From Sutterella sp. (GTDB taxonomy: Bacteria > Pseudomonadota > Gammaproteobacteria > Burkholderiales > Burkholderiaceae_F): a stretch of DNA of 7,341 bases. The position numbers and the translations under genes were made by a program. How positions within the stretch are numbered: the stretch's first letter is position 1; each line of letters opens with the position of its first letter. Below, piece by piece: positions 1 to 6,185 of the stretch. The notes under the pieces were generated by a model, which had not been told where the DNA came from, ran no database searches, and saw nothing but the letters and a program-made list of their open reading frames with translations. The stretch spans positions 1 to 7,341 of the forward strand of contig DXSO01000082.1 of the NCBI GenBank assembly GCA_019410445.1, read 5' to 3'.

Positions 1-41
1 GTCATAACAACTCCCGGCTCAATTTGTCAGTTGGTTGTTCA

Positions 42-83
42 CAGAAAACAAAAGCCCGCAGGAAAGTGTTCCCAAACGGGCTT
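42..83 (-). terminator. Intrinsic terminator after lpxA
   Basis: On the minus strand a perfect 7-bp stem (AAGCCCG at 83-77 pairing with CGGGCTT at 58-52) is extended by an inner GGGAA/TTTCC stem containing one G-T pair. It is followed by the T-rich run TTTGTTTT. It starts about 20 nt after the lpxA stop codon. The plus-strand side has no T run after the stem, so the terminator works for minus-strand transcription. It marks the end of the bamA-lpxA unit. The remaining bases 1-41 show no feature I can support. Confidence 0.85.
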
Positions 84-102
84 GAGGACTTCCCGCCGAC
101 AA

Positions 103-897
103 TTACGGACGGACAATGCCGCGTTTGTTTGCGGCAACGAAGTCACGCATGGCGGCAAGAATCGGACGAACCTCCTCGGGAGCCTGCTCGATGAGCGCGT
201 CCATTTCAACAAGAGCCTCGGCCACGGTACGGCCTTCCAAGTACAGCGCCTTGTAAAGGCTCTTGATTCGGCCGATCGTGTCGCTGGAGTAGCCCGCGCG
301 GCGCAGACCAACAAGATTGAGACCAAAGCTCTTGGCAGGATTGCCCGAGCAGATCACGTACGGCGGCAGATCGTGCGTGAGTCCGGAAACACCGCCGGTC
401 ATCGAATGCGTTCCGATGTGCACGAACTGGTGCACTCCCGTCTGACCGCCGATAACGGCAAAATCATCAACGTGAACATGACCGGCCAACGCCACATTAT
501 TGGCGATGATGATGTCGTTGCCGAGCACGCAGTCGTGAGCAACGTGAACATTGGCCATCAGCAGATTGCGGCTGCCGATGCGGGTGATACCTTGATCTTG
601 AATCGTACCGGTCGACAAAGTGCAGTTTTCACGCACGACGTTGTCGTCGCCGATTTCAAGGTAGGTCTCCTCACCCTTGTACTTCTTATCCTGAGGCTCG
701 CAGCCGACGCTGGCGCCTTGAAAGAAGCGATTATTGCGGCCGATCGTGGTAAGTCCCTTGACGACCACGTGGCTTTCCAGAACGGTACCGGCGCCGATGC
801 GCACGTGCGGCCCCACCATGCAGAACGGACCAACCTCGACGTCCTCGTCGAGTTCAGCGCGAATATCGATGATGCTGGAATGATGGATTCTGGCCAT
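103..897 (-). CDS. lpxA: Acyl-ACP--UDP-N-acetylglucosamine O-acyltransferase LpxA
   Basis: LpxA catalyses the first step of lipid A synthesis in the cytoplasm, moving a 3-hydroxyacyl chain from ACP to the 3-OH of UDP-GlcNAc. The 264-residue product matches the usual length of about 262. Residues 1-190 carry left-handed beta-helix hexapeptide repeats; the rest is the helical C-terminal domain. The conserved block NVHVAHDC places the catalytic histidine at H121 (E. coli H125). The hydrocarbon-ruler position, counted from that histidine, falls on G169 in TGGVSG. Glycine there would fit a longer acyl donor as in E. coli, but this is inference. The reading frame stays open 25 codons further upstream. 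I chose the ATG at 897 because AAAGGA lies 5 nt before it and MARIHHSSIID matches the family N-terminus. The gene follows fabZ after 167 bp and is last before the terminator; no lpxB follows. Confidence 0.96.
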   Translation of the reverse strand: MARIHHSSIIDIRAELDEDVEVGPFCMVGPHVRIGAGTVLESHVVVKGLTTIGRNNRFFQGASVGCEPQDKKYKGEETYLEIGDDNVVRENCTLSTGTIQDQGITRIGSRNLLMANVHVAHDCVLGNDIIIANNVALAGHVHVDDFAVIGGQTGVHQFVHIGTHSMTGGVSGLTHDLPPYVICSGNPAKSFGLNLVGLRRAGYSSDTIGRIKSLYKALYLEGRTVAEALVEMDALIEQAPEEVRPILAAMRDFVAANKRGIVRP

Positions 898-912
898 GAC
901 TATCCTTTCGCA

Positions 913-1037
913 GGGCTTCGTGAGCCCGATTTTGGCAGCGTTGAATATTCGTCGAGCGTGAAGGTCGTTCACGCTCTATCAACGAATAATAGCGCACGAC
1001 GGATTCATCCTTCGTGCGCACGATGACAGGGTTGTCA
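913..1037 (-). other. Four tandem stem-loops in the fabZ-lpxA spacer
   Basis: Nearly the whole 167-bp spacer can fold. In minus-strand order: a 5-bp stem TGACA/TGTCA (1037-1024, loop ACCC); an 8-bp perfect stem GCGCACGA/TCGTGCGC (1019-992) with an inner GGA/TCC stem and UGAA loop; a compound hairpin (988-946) of a 7-bp outer stem TATTCGT/ACGAATA and a 9-bp inner stem GAGCGTGAA/TTCACGCTC with a 5-nt loop; and a 5-bp stem GGGCT/AGCCC (927-913) that ends 4 nt before the lpxA Shine-Dalgarno. None is followed by a T run, so these are not ordinary terminators. The pairing is seen directly; a role in mRNA processing, stability or lpxA translation is inference. Confidence 0.6.
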
Positions 1038-1064
1038 AAAAATTTAACCAAATAGTCCGAAGAC

Positions 1065-1520
1065 TCAGTCAACGGGGCGTCGAGCGCACATCAATTTGGC
1101 TTCACAGGCTACCTTGCCGTCGACAAGAGCACGAGCCTCATACCAACCGATGCCGGCACGCGCCTTAATGAACTTGCACTCGAAAATGAGCTGATCGCCG
1201 GGCTGAACCACCCGCTTGAAGCGAGCTTCGTCAATACCGGCAAAGAAAAAAAGCGCCTTTTCGTTGCGTTCCTCTTCGGTCAGACGTGCAATGCCCAGCA
1301 CTGCACATGCCTGAGCCATCGCCTCAATGATGAGCACGCCGGGCATCACGGGATATTCCGGAAAATGCCCGGTGAACTGAGGCTCGTTGGCCGTAACGTT
1401 CTTGAGCACCTTGCAGGTGCTGTAGTCGTCACTGATCTCAAGCACGCGATCGATCAGAAGAAACGGGAAACGATGCGGCAGAATCCGCATGATGTCATGA
1501 ATGGTTTTCGTGTCAGCCAT
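1065..1520 (-). CDS. fabZ: 3-hydroxyacyl-[acyl-carrier-protein] dehydratase FabZ
   Basis: FabZ removes water from 3-hydroxyacyl-ACP to give trans-2-enoyl-ACP in type II fatty-acid elongation. It competes with LpxA and LpxD for 3-hydroxyacyl-ACP, which explains its place between their genes. The 151 residues match E. coli FabZ in length and form one hot-dog fold. LPHRFPFLLIDRV (residues 14-26) is the family N-terminal signature. The catalytic pair is H52 in TGHFPEYPVMPG and E66 in LIIEAMAQ, with the same 14-residue spacing as H54/E68 in E. coli. The ATG at 1520 gives the expected length, but its ribosome site is poor: the nearest purine block, AGAAGG, is 16 nt away. The frame is open upstream to a TAA 16 codons earlier, with no ATG, GTG or TTG in between. 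Confidence 0.95.
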   Translation of the reverse strand: MADTKTIHDIMRILPHRFPFLLIDRVLEISDDYSTCKVLKNVTANEPQFTGHFPEYPVMPGVLIIEAMAQACAVLGIARLTEEERNEKALFFFAGIDEARFKRVVQPGDQLIFECKFIKARAGIGWYEARALVDGKVACEAKLMCARRPVD

Positions 1521-1661
1521 CGGGGGTATTTTGTCGCCTTCTTCAGGCGTTCTTTCAGTTTTTGTACGTTAAAAAAAACAGGGGTAATCAAGAGCGCGCC
1601 TGAGCCTGAGACACAAAACGCGCGTTCGAAAAAATGTTATCACCGCTTCCTGCAGAGCGCG
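1521..1661 (-). other. lpxD-fabZ spacer with T8 tract and small hairpins
   Basis: This 141-bp spacer has no gene. On the minus strand it holds a tandem CTCAGG repeat (1610-1599), the palindrome AACGCGCGTT (1626-1617), and an uninterrupted T8 run (1578-1571) preceded by only a weak CAGG/CCTG pairing. Closest to fabZ is a CGCCT/AGGCG hairpin (1549-1535) that takes part of the only purine-rich stretch before the fabZ start into its stem. The T8 run with a poor stem could cause partial termination or pausing, but I would not call it a terminator. Confidence 0.4.
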
Positions 1662-2735
1662 TCAGCTTTTTGGCTGAAGCGCCTGCAGACGCGCTTCCAG
1701 ATCTTTAATCTGCTTGCGCATCTTCGGCAAATTCATCACCAAAACGGCCGTACGTTCAAAATCGCGGTGTCCCATGGCGGGGAAGAATCCCGTCATGACC
1801 TTTTCATCCTTGTGCCAGCTCATCAGGCTTGTGGCCGGCCCCACGCTCGTTCCGTCAGGAATGCGGATATGACCGTTGATATTGGCTGCGCCGCCAATAA
1901 TGCAGTGACTGCCGATGTGCGTCGATCCGGCCACACCCGTGCAGGCCGCCATCACCGTGCACTCGCCCACTTTGCAGTTATGGCCGAGCTGAATCTGATT
2001 GTCGATTTTGCTGCCCTTGCCGACAAAAGTGTTTTCCAGTGCTCCGCGGTCAATCGTGGTGTTGGCTCCGATTTCAACATCGTCTTCAAGCACGACGCCG
2101 CCGATCTGAGGAATCTTTACCCAGTGCCCGTCCAACGGAGCGAAACCGAATCCATCGGCTCCAATGACGCAGCCCGAGTGCAGGATGCATCGGTTGCCGA
2201 TGCGGCAGCCGTGATAAATCGTGACATTGGCATAGATGATGACGTTGTCGCCGACGACCGTCCCTTCACCGACGTAGGCGCCCGGATACACACGCGTGTT
2301 TTCTCCGATGACGGCTCCGGCGGCCACGGTGGCACCGGTTTCAATGACAGCACTCGGTGCGATTTTTGCCGAAGGATGCACGTGAGCTCCCTCACGAACC
2401 CCACCGGCCAGAGAGGGACGACGCGTCATAATCTGCAGCGCATAGGCAAACCAGGCATAAGGATTCTTGGTAATCACAACCGGTCGCTGCGGTCCGTTCG
2501 AACCGTACATCGCCTCGCTGTCGGCCTGAGAAATGACAAGGACGCCGGCCTGAGAATTCAAAGCCTGATCGCGATACTTGGACTGAGCCAAAAATGCAAC
2601 GGTGTCGGCTGCAGCGTGATCCAACGGCGCAAAAGTACGAACCGTCAGATTTTCGGCCCCGCACAACGGAGTACTCGGCAGTTTGCCCTCGGACAATGTC
2701 TCAATTTCACGAATCAGAGCATCGATACGAAACAT
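1662..2735 (-). CDS. lpxD: UDP-3-O-(3-hydroxyacyl)glucosamine N-acyltransferase LpxD
   Basis: LpxD carries out the third step of lipid A synthesis, adding a 3-hydroxyacyl chain from ACP to the 2-amino group of UDP-3-O-acyl-glucosamine in the cytoplasm. The 357 residues are slightly longer than E. coli LpxD (341). Residues 1-100 form the uridine-binding N-terminal domain. About 115-305 is a left-handed beta-helix of hexapeptide repeats with the LpxD signatures IGADGFGFAP (191-200) and IGANTTIDRGAL (222-233). H252 in QLGHNCKVG is the likely catalytic histidine (E. coli H239). The C-terminus (330-353, LPKMRKQIKDLEARL) is the usual amphipathic helix. The ATG at 2735 is preceded by AAAGGA with 8 nt spacing. 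It lies 114 bp after skp, separated from it by a terminator-like hairpin. Confidence 0.96.
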   Translation of the reverse strand: MFRIDALIREIETLSEGKLPSTPLCGAENLTVRTFAPLDHAAADTVAFLAQSKYRDQALNSQAGVLVISQADSEAMYGSNGPQRPVVITKNPYAWFAYALQIMTRRPSLAGGVREGAHVHPSAKIAPSAVIETGATVAAGAVIGENTRVYPGAYVGEGTVVGDNVIIYANVTIYHGCRIGNRCILHSGCVIGADGFGFAPLDGHWVKIPQIGGVVLEDDVEIGANTTIDRGALENTFVGKGSKIDNQIQLGHNCKVGECTVMAACTGVAGSTHIGSHCIIGGAANINGHIRIPDGTSVGPATSLMSWHKDEKVMTGFFPAMGHRDFERTAVLVMNLPKMRKQIKDLEARLQALQPKS

Positions 2736-2753
2736 GGCGCATTTCCTTTAAGT

Positions 2754-2795
2754 AAAAAGCCGCGCTTACGACCATTTGCGAGTCGGCGCGGCTTT
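2754..2795 (-). terminator. Terminator-like hairpin (possible attenuator) between skp and lpxD
   Basis: A perfect 10-bp GC-rich stem (AAAGCCGCGC at 2795-2786 with GCGCGGCTTT at 2765-2756) encloses a 20-nt loop containing a second CGAC/GTCG pairing. On the minus strand the stem ends in a T5 run, then comes ACTT and the lpxD ribosome site a few bases later. On the plus strand only three Ts follow. The short T run suggests incomplete termination, which would let BamA and Skp be made in excess over LpxD, FabZ and LpxA. The hairpin is certain; its efficiency is not. Confidence 0.6.
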
Positions 2796-2849
2796 GAATC
2801 TTCATGTCTGTGAAACCGCCGCAAACGGACGATCTCACGCAACACCGCA

Positions 2850-3359
2850 TTACTTGGCGGGCTTGTTGAGTTCCTTGATCACCAGCTCGGTGATATCAAC
2901 CTTCGGGCTCACCCAGATAGCGTCCTGAATAATGAGATCGTACTTCTGCTTCTTGGCGATGTCCTGAATGATGCGGTTGGCGCGCTGCAGAATGATCTGG
3001 CTTTCTTCGTTGGCACGCTGATTGCGCTCCTCAATAAGGGCACGCTGGCGACGGGCAATATCGCGTTCGCTTTCAGCCAGCGACTGACGCTGCTTGAGAC
3101 GTTCGCTTTCAGCCATCACAGGACTGTCCTTTTCGAACTTCTGTGCACGAGTACGGAAATCGCGAATGTCACGATTGAGTTCGTCTTCACGCTTTTTGAA
3201 GTAGGTCTTGAGCTTTTCCTGAGCGGCAACGGCCGGGGCGGATTCGGCAAGAATGCGGGCCGGAGAAACCAGACCGATCTTGAAGTCGGCGGCAACGGCG
3301 GCAGCCGAACCACACATCACTGCTGCAACGGCAGTTGCCGTCAGAATTTTCTTAAGCAT
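2850..3359 (-). CDS. skp: Periplasmic outer-membrane-protein chaperone Skp (OmpH family)
   Basis: Skp is a trimeric periplasmic holdase that binds unfolded outer-membrane beta-barrel proteins leaving the Sec channel and keeps them soluble until BamA inserts them. The 169 residues match the family (E. coli 161). A signal peptide covers residues 1-24: KK near the N-terminus, a hydrophobic Ala/Val core, then AVAA before DFKIG. C16 is not in a lipobox. The short N-terminal strand FKIGLVSPARIL is followed by a long charged coiled-coil region (about 45-135, rich in E, R, K and Q) forming the tentacles, then the closing strand YDLIIQDAIWVSPKVDIT. The ATG at 3359 has AAAGGA 8 nt upstream. It sits 187 bp after bamA, the same neighbour order as in many proteobacteria. 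Confidence 0.93.
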   Translation of the reverse strand: MLKKILTATAVAAVMCGSAAAVAADFKIGLVSPARILAESAPAVAAQEKLKTYFKKREDELNRDIRDFRTRAQKFEKDSPVMAESERLKQRQSLAESERDIARRQRALIEERNQRANEESQIILQRANRIIQDIAKKQKYDLIIQDAIWVSPKVDITELVIKELNKPAK

Positions 3360-3546
3360 CTCTTTTTTCCTTTCGAATCTGAAAGTCCTGTCGAAAAAAC
3401 GGTTGAGCGCATCTTAGGATTTTTTTCACCATTTTTCCGCATGAAAAAGTTACACGGCGTGTCTGAGTGTGTTTTTCGTGCTCTTGAAACACCATTCCAA
3501 CACGCCGCCGATTAGGCGCAGTCTTTGTGAATTTTAACCGATCGCC
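3360..3546 (-). promoter_or_regulatory. bamA-skp spacer with compound stem-loop and possible skp promoter
   Basis: On the minus strand a compound hairpin (3507-3455) has an outer 8-bp stem CGGCGTGT/ACACGCCG and an inner 6-bp stem GTGTTT/AAACAC. A T5 run begins 6 nt after it, which is too far for a strong terminator. Just beyond lies AACTT (3451-3447) followed after 16 nt by GGTGA (3430-3426). The first element resembles the -35 motif of envelope-stress sigma-E promoters (GAACTT); the second is a poor -10 match. skp is in the sigma-E regulon of E. coli, so a local promoter is plausible but unproven. Confidence 0.4.
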
Positions 3547-5892
3547 TTAGAAGCCCGTACCAATCTGGAACTGGAAGCGCTGGGTTTCATCCTCATCCTT
3601 CTTGTTGAGCGGGAAGGCTAGCGAGAACTTCAACGGTCCCAGCGGCGAAATCCAGGCCACACCGAAACCGACGGAGTAGCGCATTTCGCCAAAGTCCATA
3701 TCTTCACGGTAGTAGTTCGTTGATCCGGCTTCTCGACGGTATCCCCAAACGGCACCGGCATCAAAGAAGATCAACCCGCGCAGCGTACGGTCCGCACCAG
3801 GAAGAGGCGTGAGCAGTTCAGCCGAGAAAATGGCTTGACGGTCACCGCCGAGGCGATCGCCGTTGGTGTCGCGAGGACCGATCGAAGACGTTTCAAAACC
3901 GCGCACCGACCCGATGCCGCCGGCGTAGAAGTTCTTGAAGAACGGGAACATCTTGTCGCCGTAAGTGTCGCCGTAGCCGAGCTGCATATTCACGCCAAGC
4001 GTCCAGGACTTGGAAAGCGGCAGATACTGCGTGAACTGATAGGATGCACGGTAGTAGCGCTGATCCCAGACCGGAAGCGCAAATTCTGCTGAAAGACGCT
4101 GATAGCGGCCACGAGTCGGCGCAAGAACATTGTCACGCGAGTCTCGCGACCAACCGAGCGTCAGCAACGCAGCCTTGGGCGCATCGCCGTATTCATCAAC
4201 ATAATCCCAATAGCGAACCGGAGAATTGTTGTCACTATCCCCTGTCATGGCTCCCGTGTAGTTACCACGCAGATCCACCTTCGTCTGTTCAAGACGAGCA
4301 CCGAGGAACACGCGATCGAGTTCGGTCACAGGCACACCGAAGCTCAGCCCCGCACCGATCGTCTCATAGGCAACATTGGAGACGTCAAGTTCATCGAGGT
4401 CAACGCGGCGATCATACAAATCAATATGACGGCTGATGCCTTCGGGCGTGATGTAGGGTTCGGCAAGACTCATGGCGTAAGTGCGCATGCTCTTGGAAGT
4501 ATTGACTTCAATGCTGAAGGACTTACCCGAACCAAAAACGTTGTCCTGAGCAAAACCGGCCGACAAAATCACGCCGTCGGAAGTCGAATAGCCGGCACCA
4601 AGCGAAATAGACCCAGTCGGACGTTCCTTCACGTTAATTTCCAGGTCAACCTGATCGCGAGTCCCCTCAACGGGCTTGGGTTCGGCCGTAACCATTTCAA
4701 AATAACCCAAACGGTCGATACGATCGCGCGAGACCTTGACTTTTTCGCTGTCAAACCAAGCCGATTCATACTGACGAACCTCGCGGCGAATCACGTCGTC
4801 ACGCGTACGAGTGTTGCCGGTGATGTTCACGTGGCGTACGTAGGCGCGCCGGCCAGGGTCAACGGTAAGCACCACATTGACGGCATCCTGCCCCTCGACC
4901 GGAACCGGCATGGGCGTTACCGTCGCAAAGGCATAACCCAGAGCAGAATACTTGTCGACAATCGACTTGGTCATCTGCTGGATGCGTTCGGCGTTGTAAA
5001 CCTCTCCCTTTTCGAAAACCACCAGCGGTTTTACTTCGGATTCAAGACCGAGCATGTCGCCGCCCAAGGTGATGTCATTGACGGTGTACTGCTTGCCTTC
5101 GGTCACGTTGATCGTGATGAAGATATCGGATTTATTGGGAGCAACCGAAACCTGAACACTGTCGATTTTGAAATCCAGGTAACCTTGGTTCTGGTAGAAA
5201 CTTCTGAGCGTTTCCAGGTCAGCGGCAAGTTTTTCTCGCGAATACAAATCGCGTTTGGTGTAAAAACTCGACCACTTGTGTTCAGCCAGCTGCATCTGAT
5301 CGGCCAAATCATCCGAATCAAATACGGTGTTGCCCACAAAGCGAATCTGCTTGATCGAAGAAGCCGAACCTTCATCAACGTTAATCGTGATGCGCACTCG
5401 ATTGCGTTCAAGCGGCGTAGCCGACGTCTTGATGTCGACGCCGTAATAGCCTTGTGAGAGATACTGACGACGCAGCTCCTGGTCGGCGCGCTCGAGAATC
5501 GAATGATCGAAGATGCGTCCCTCGGACAATCCGACCTCTCGCAGACTCTTTTCCACGCCGTCCTTATCGAAAGCCTTAATGCCGTTGGTCTCAATAGCCG
5601 CCACGGCAGGGCGTTCAATCACGTTGACAACGAGCACCGTCCCGTCGACGGAAAGATCGATGTCACGGAACAATCCTGACGAATAAAGCTGATGAATGGC
5701 CTCGGCGCCGCGTTCAGGGTTGTATTCATCGCCGACTCGAAACGGCAGATGAGAAAAAACCGTACCGGGTTCGGTACGCTGAATGCCTTCGACGCGAATA
5801 TCGGAAATTGTGAAGACCTGAGCGGTTGCCGTAGCGGCCAAAAGAGCCGATACCGCCCCTGCCAGGGCTGTCTTGAGGAACGTTCCCGTCAT
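3547..5892 (-). CDS. bamA: Outer membrane protein assembly factor BamA (Omp85 family)
   Basis: BamA is the essential core of the BAM machine, which folds and inserts beta-barrel proteins into the outer membrane. The 781 residues match the family length (about 760-810). A signal peptide covers 1-24 with the site ATA before QVF. Five POTRA domains follow at about 26-93, 94-174, 177-266, 268-346 and 349-423. The 16-strand barrel runs from about 425 to the end and carries the hallmark VRGF motif of loop 6 at 663-666. It ends FQFQIGTGF, the aromatic C-terminal beta-signal. It is the first gene of the minus-strand cluster; here the usual upstream rseP is replaced by a divergent regulator gene. The ATG at 5892 is fixed by an in-frame TAA 9 nt upstream and the signal peptide, but no Shine-Dalgarno is visible: the leader is rich in A and C. 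Confidence 0.96.
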   Translation of the reverse strand: MTGTFLKTALAGAVSALLAATATAQVFTISDIRVEGIQRTEPGTVFSHLPFRVGDEYNPERGAEAIHQLYSSGLFRDIDLSVDGTVLVVNVIERPAVAAIETNGIKAFDKDGVEKSLREVGLSEGRIFDHSILERADQELRRQYLSQGYYGVDIKTSATPLERNRVRITINVDEGSASSIKQIRFVGNTVFDSDDLADQMQLAEHKWSSFYTKRDLYSREKLAADLETLRSFYQNQGYLDFKIDSVQVSVAPNKSDIFITINVTEGKQYTVNDITLGGDMLGLESEVKPLVVFEKGEVYNAERIQQMTKSIVDKYSALGYAFATVTPMPVPVEGQDAVNVVLTVDPGRRAYVRHVNITGNTRTRDDVIRREVRQYESAWFDSEKVKVSRDRIDRLGYFEMVTAEPKPVEGTRDQVDLEINVKERPTGSISLGAGYSTSDGVILSAGFAQDNVFGSGKSFSIEVNTSKSMRTYAMSLAEPYITPEGISRHIDLYDRRVDLDELDVSNVAYETIGAGLSFGVPVTELDRVFLGARLEQTKVDLRGNYTGAMTGDSDNNSPVRYWDYVDEYGDAPKAALLTLGWSRDSRDNVLAPTRGRYQRLSAEFALPVWDQRYYRASYQFTQYLPLSKSWTLGVNMQLGYGDTYGDKMFPFFKNFYAGGIGSVRGFETSSIGPRDTNGDRLGGDRQAIFSAELLTPLPGADRTLRGLIFFDAGAVWGYRREAGSTNYYREDMDFGEMRYSVGFGVAWISPLGPLKFSLAFPLNKKDEDETQRFQFQIGTGF

Positions 5893-6185
5893 GAGTAGTT
5901 ATGGATTTGTAGTGTCGGTGCGTGCGAAAAACCACTCCCAATCAGAACTGTCAATCAGTCGAGAGCAGAATCGCAGAAACAAAATGTCGCGTAAGTTTAC
6001 CTCGTGTCAACCTTCTTTATGTACTGATTTGACAACGAGTTGTTACCAAGGCTGTGAAATAAAGGCAAATACGGATCGGGAAAACTGTGATCTTTTCCTC
6101 TCATACCCGAAAACCTCACGGATATACAATACTTTGCTTAGACGTACCGAGTACTCTTTGATATTCACCCAATTCGAGGCTGCCC
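5893..6185. promoter_or_regulatory. Divergent control region between bamA and the Crp/Fnr regulator gene
   Basis: This 293-bp gap must hold promoters for both directions. For the plus-strand gene a good -10 (TACAAT, 6125-6130) has no clear -35, which would fit an activated promoter. A second option is TTGACA (6029-6034) with a poor -10. For bamA two minus-strand candidates exist: TTGACA followed after 18 nt by CATTTT, and a sigma-E-like AACTT (5997-5993) followed after 15 nt by TCTGC (5977-5973). An inverted repeat lies at 6001-6039, the 8-bp palindrome GAGTACTC at 6149-6156, and two CTGTGA copies exactly 33 bp apart (6052 and 6085). No full Crp or Fnr box was found. A 35-codon frame on the minus strand (6104-5997) is discussed under findings. 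Confidence 0.5.
6001..6039. repeat. Inverted repeat in the divergent promoter region
   Basis: CTCGTGTCAA (6001-6010) faces TTGACAACGAG (6029-6039); the arms match except for one extra base, with an 18-bp gap. The right arm overlaps a second dyad, ACAAC-GA-GTTGT (6032-6043). Each arm contains a TTGACA or near-TTGACA on one strand, so promoter elements for both directions could lie within it. It may be an operator for a dimeric regulator such as the neighbouring Crp/Fnr protein, though it does not match TGTGA-N6-TCACA or TTGAT-N4-ATCAA. Confidence 0.45.

Noticed and set aside
898..972. Longer LpxA starting at 972
   Set aside because: The extra 25 residues do not fit the family, the start lies inside a strong hairpin, and the ATG at 897 has a good ribosome site.
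31..1026. Long plus-strand open frame of 331 codons opposite lpxA
   Set aside because: It is the antisense of lpxA; the product resembles no protein I know, while the opposite strand encodes an intact LpxA.
1365..2813. Plus-strand open frame of 482 codons opposite fabZ and lpxD
   Set aside because: Antisense to two clear genes and their spacer; its length is explained by the codon bias of those genes.
3395..3425. TAAGAT as a sigma-70 -10 box before skp
   Set aside because: Only 4 of 6 bases match and no -35 is found at a proper distance.
4426..5457. Plus-strand open frame of 343 codons opposite bamA
   Set aside because: Antisense to the POTRA and barrel coding region of an intact BamA; no domain visible.
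6086..6108. Crp site starting at TGTGA (6086)
   Set aside because: The second half TCACA is absent at the required 6-bp spacing; only isolated half-sites occur.
6158..6171. Fnr box starting at TTGAT (6158)
   Set aside because: The second half ATCAA is missing after the 4-bp gap.
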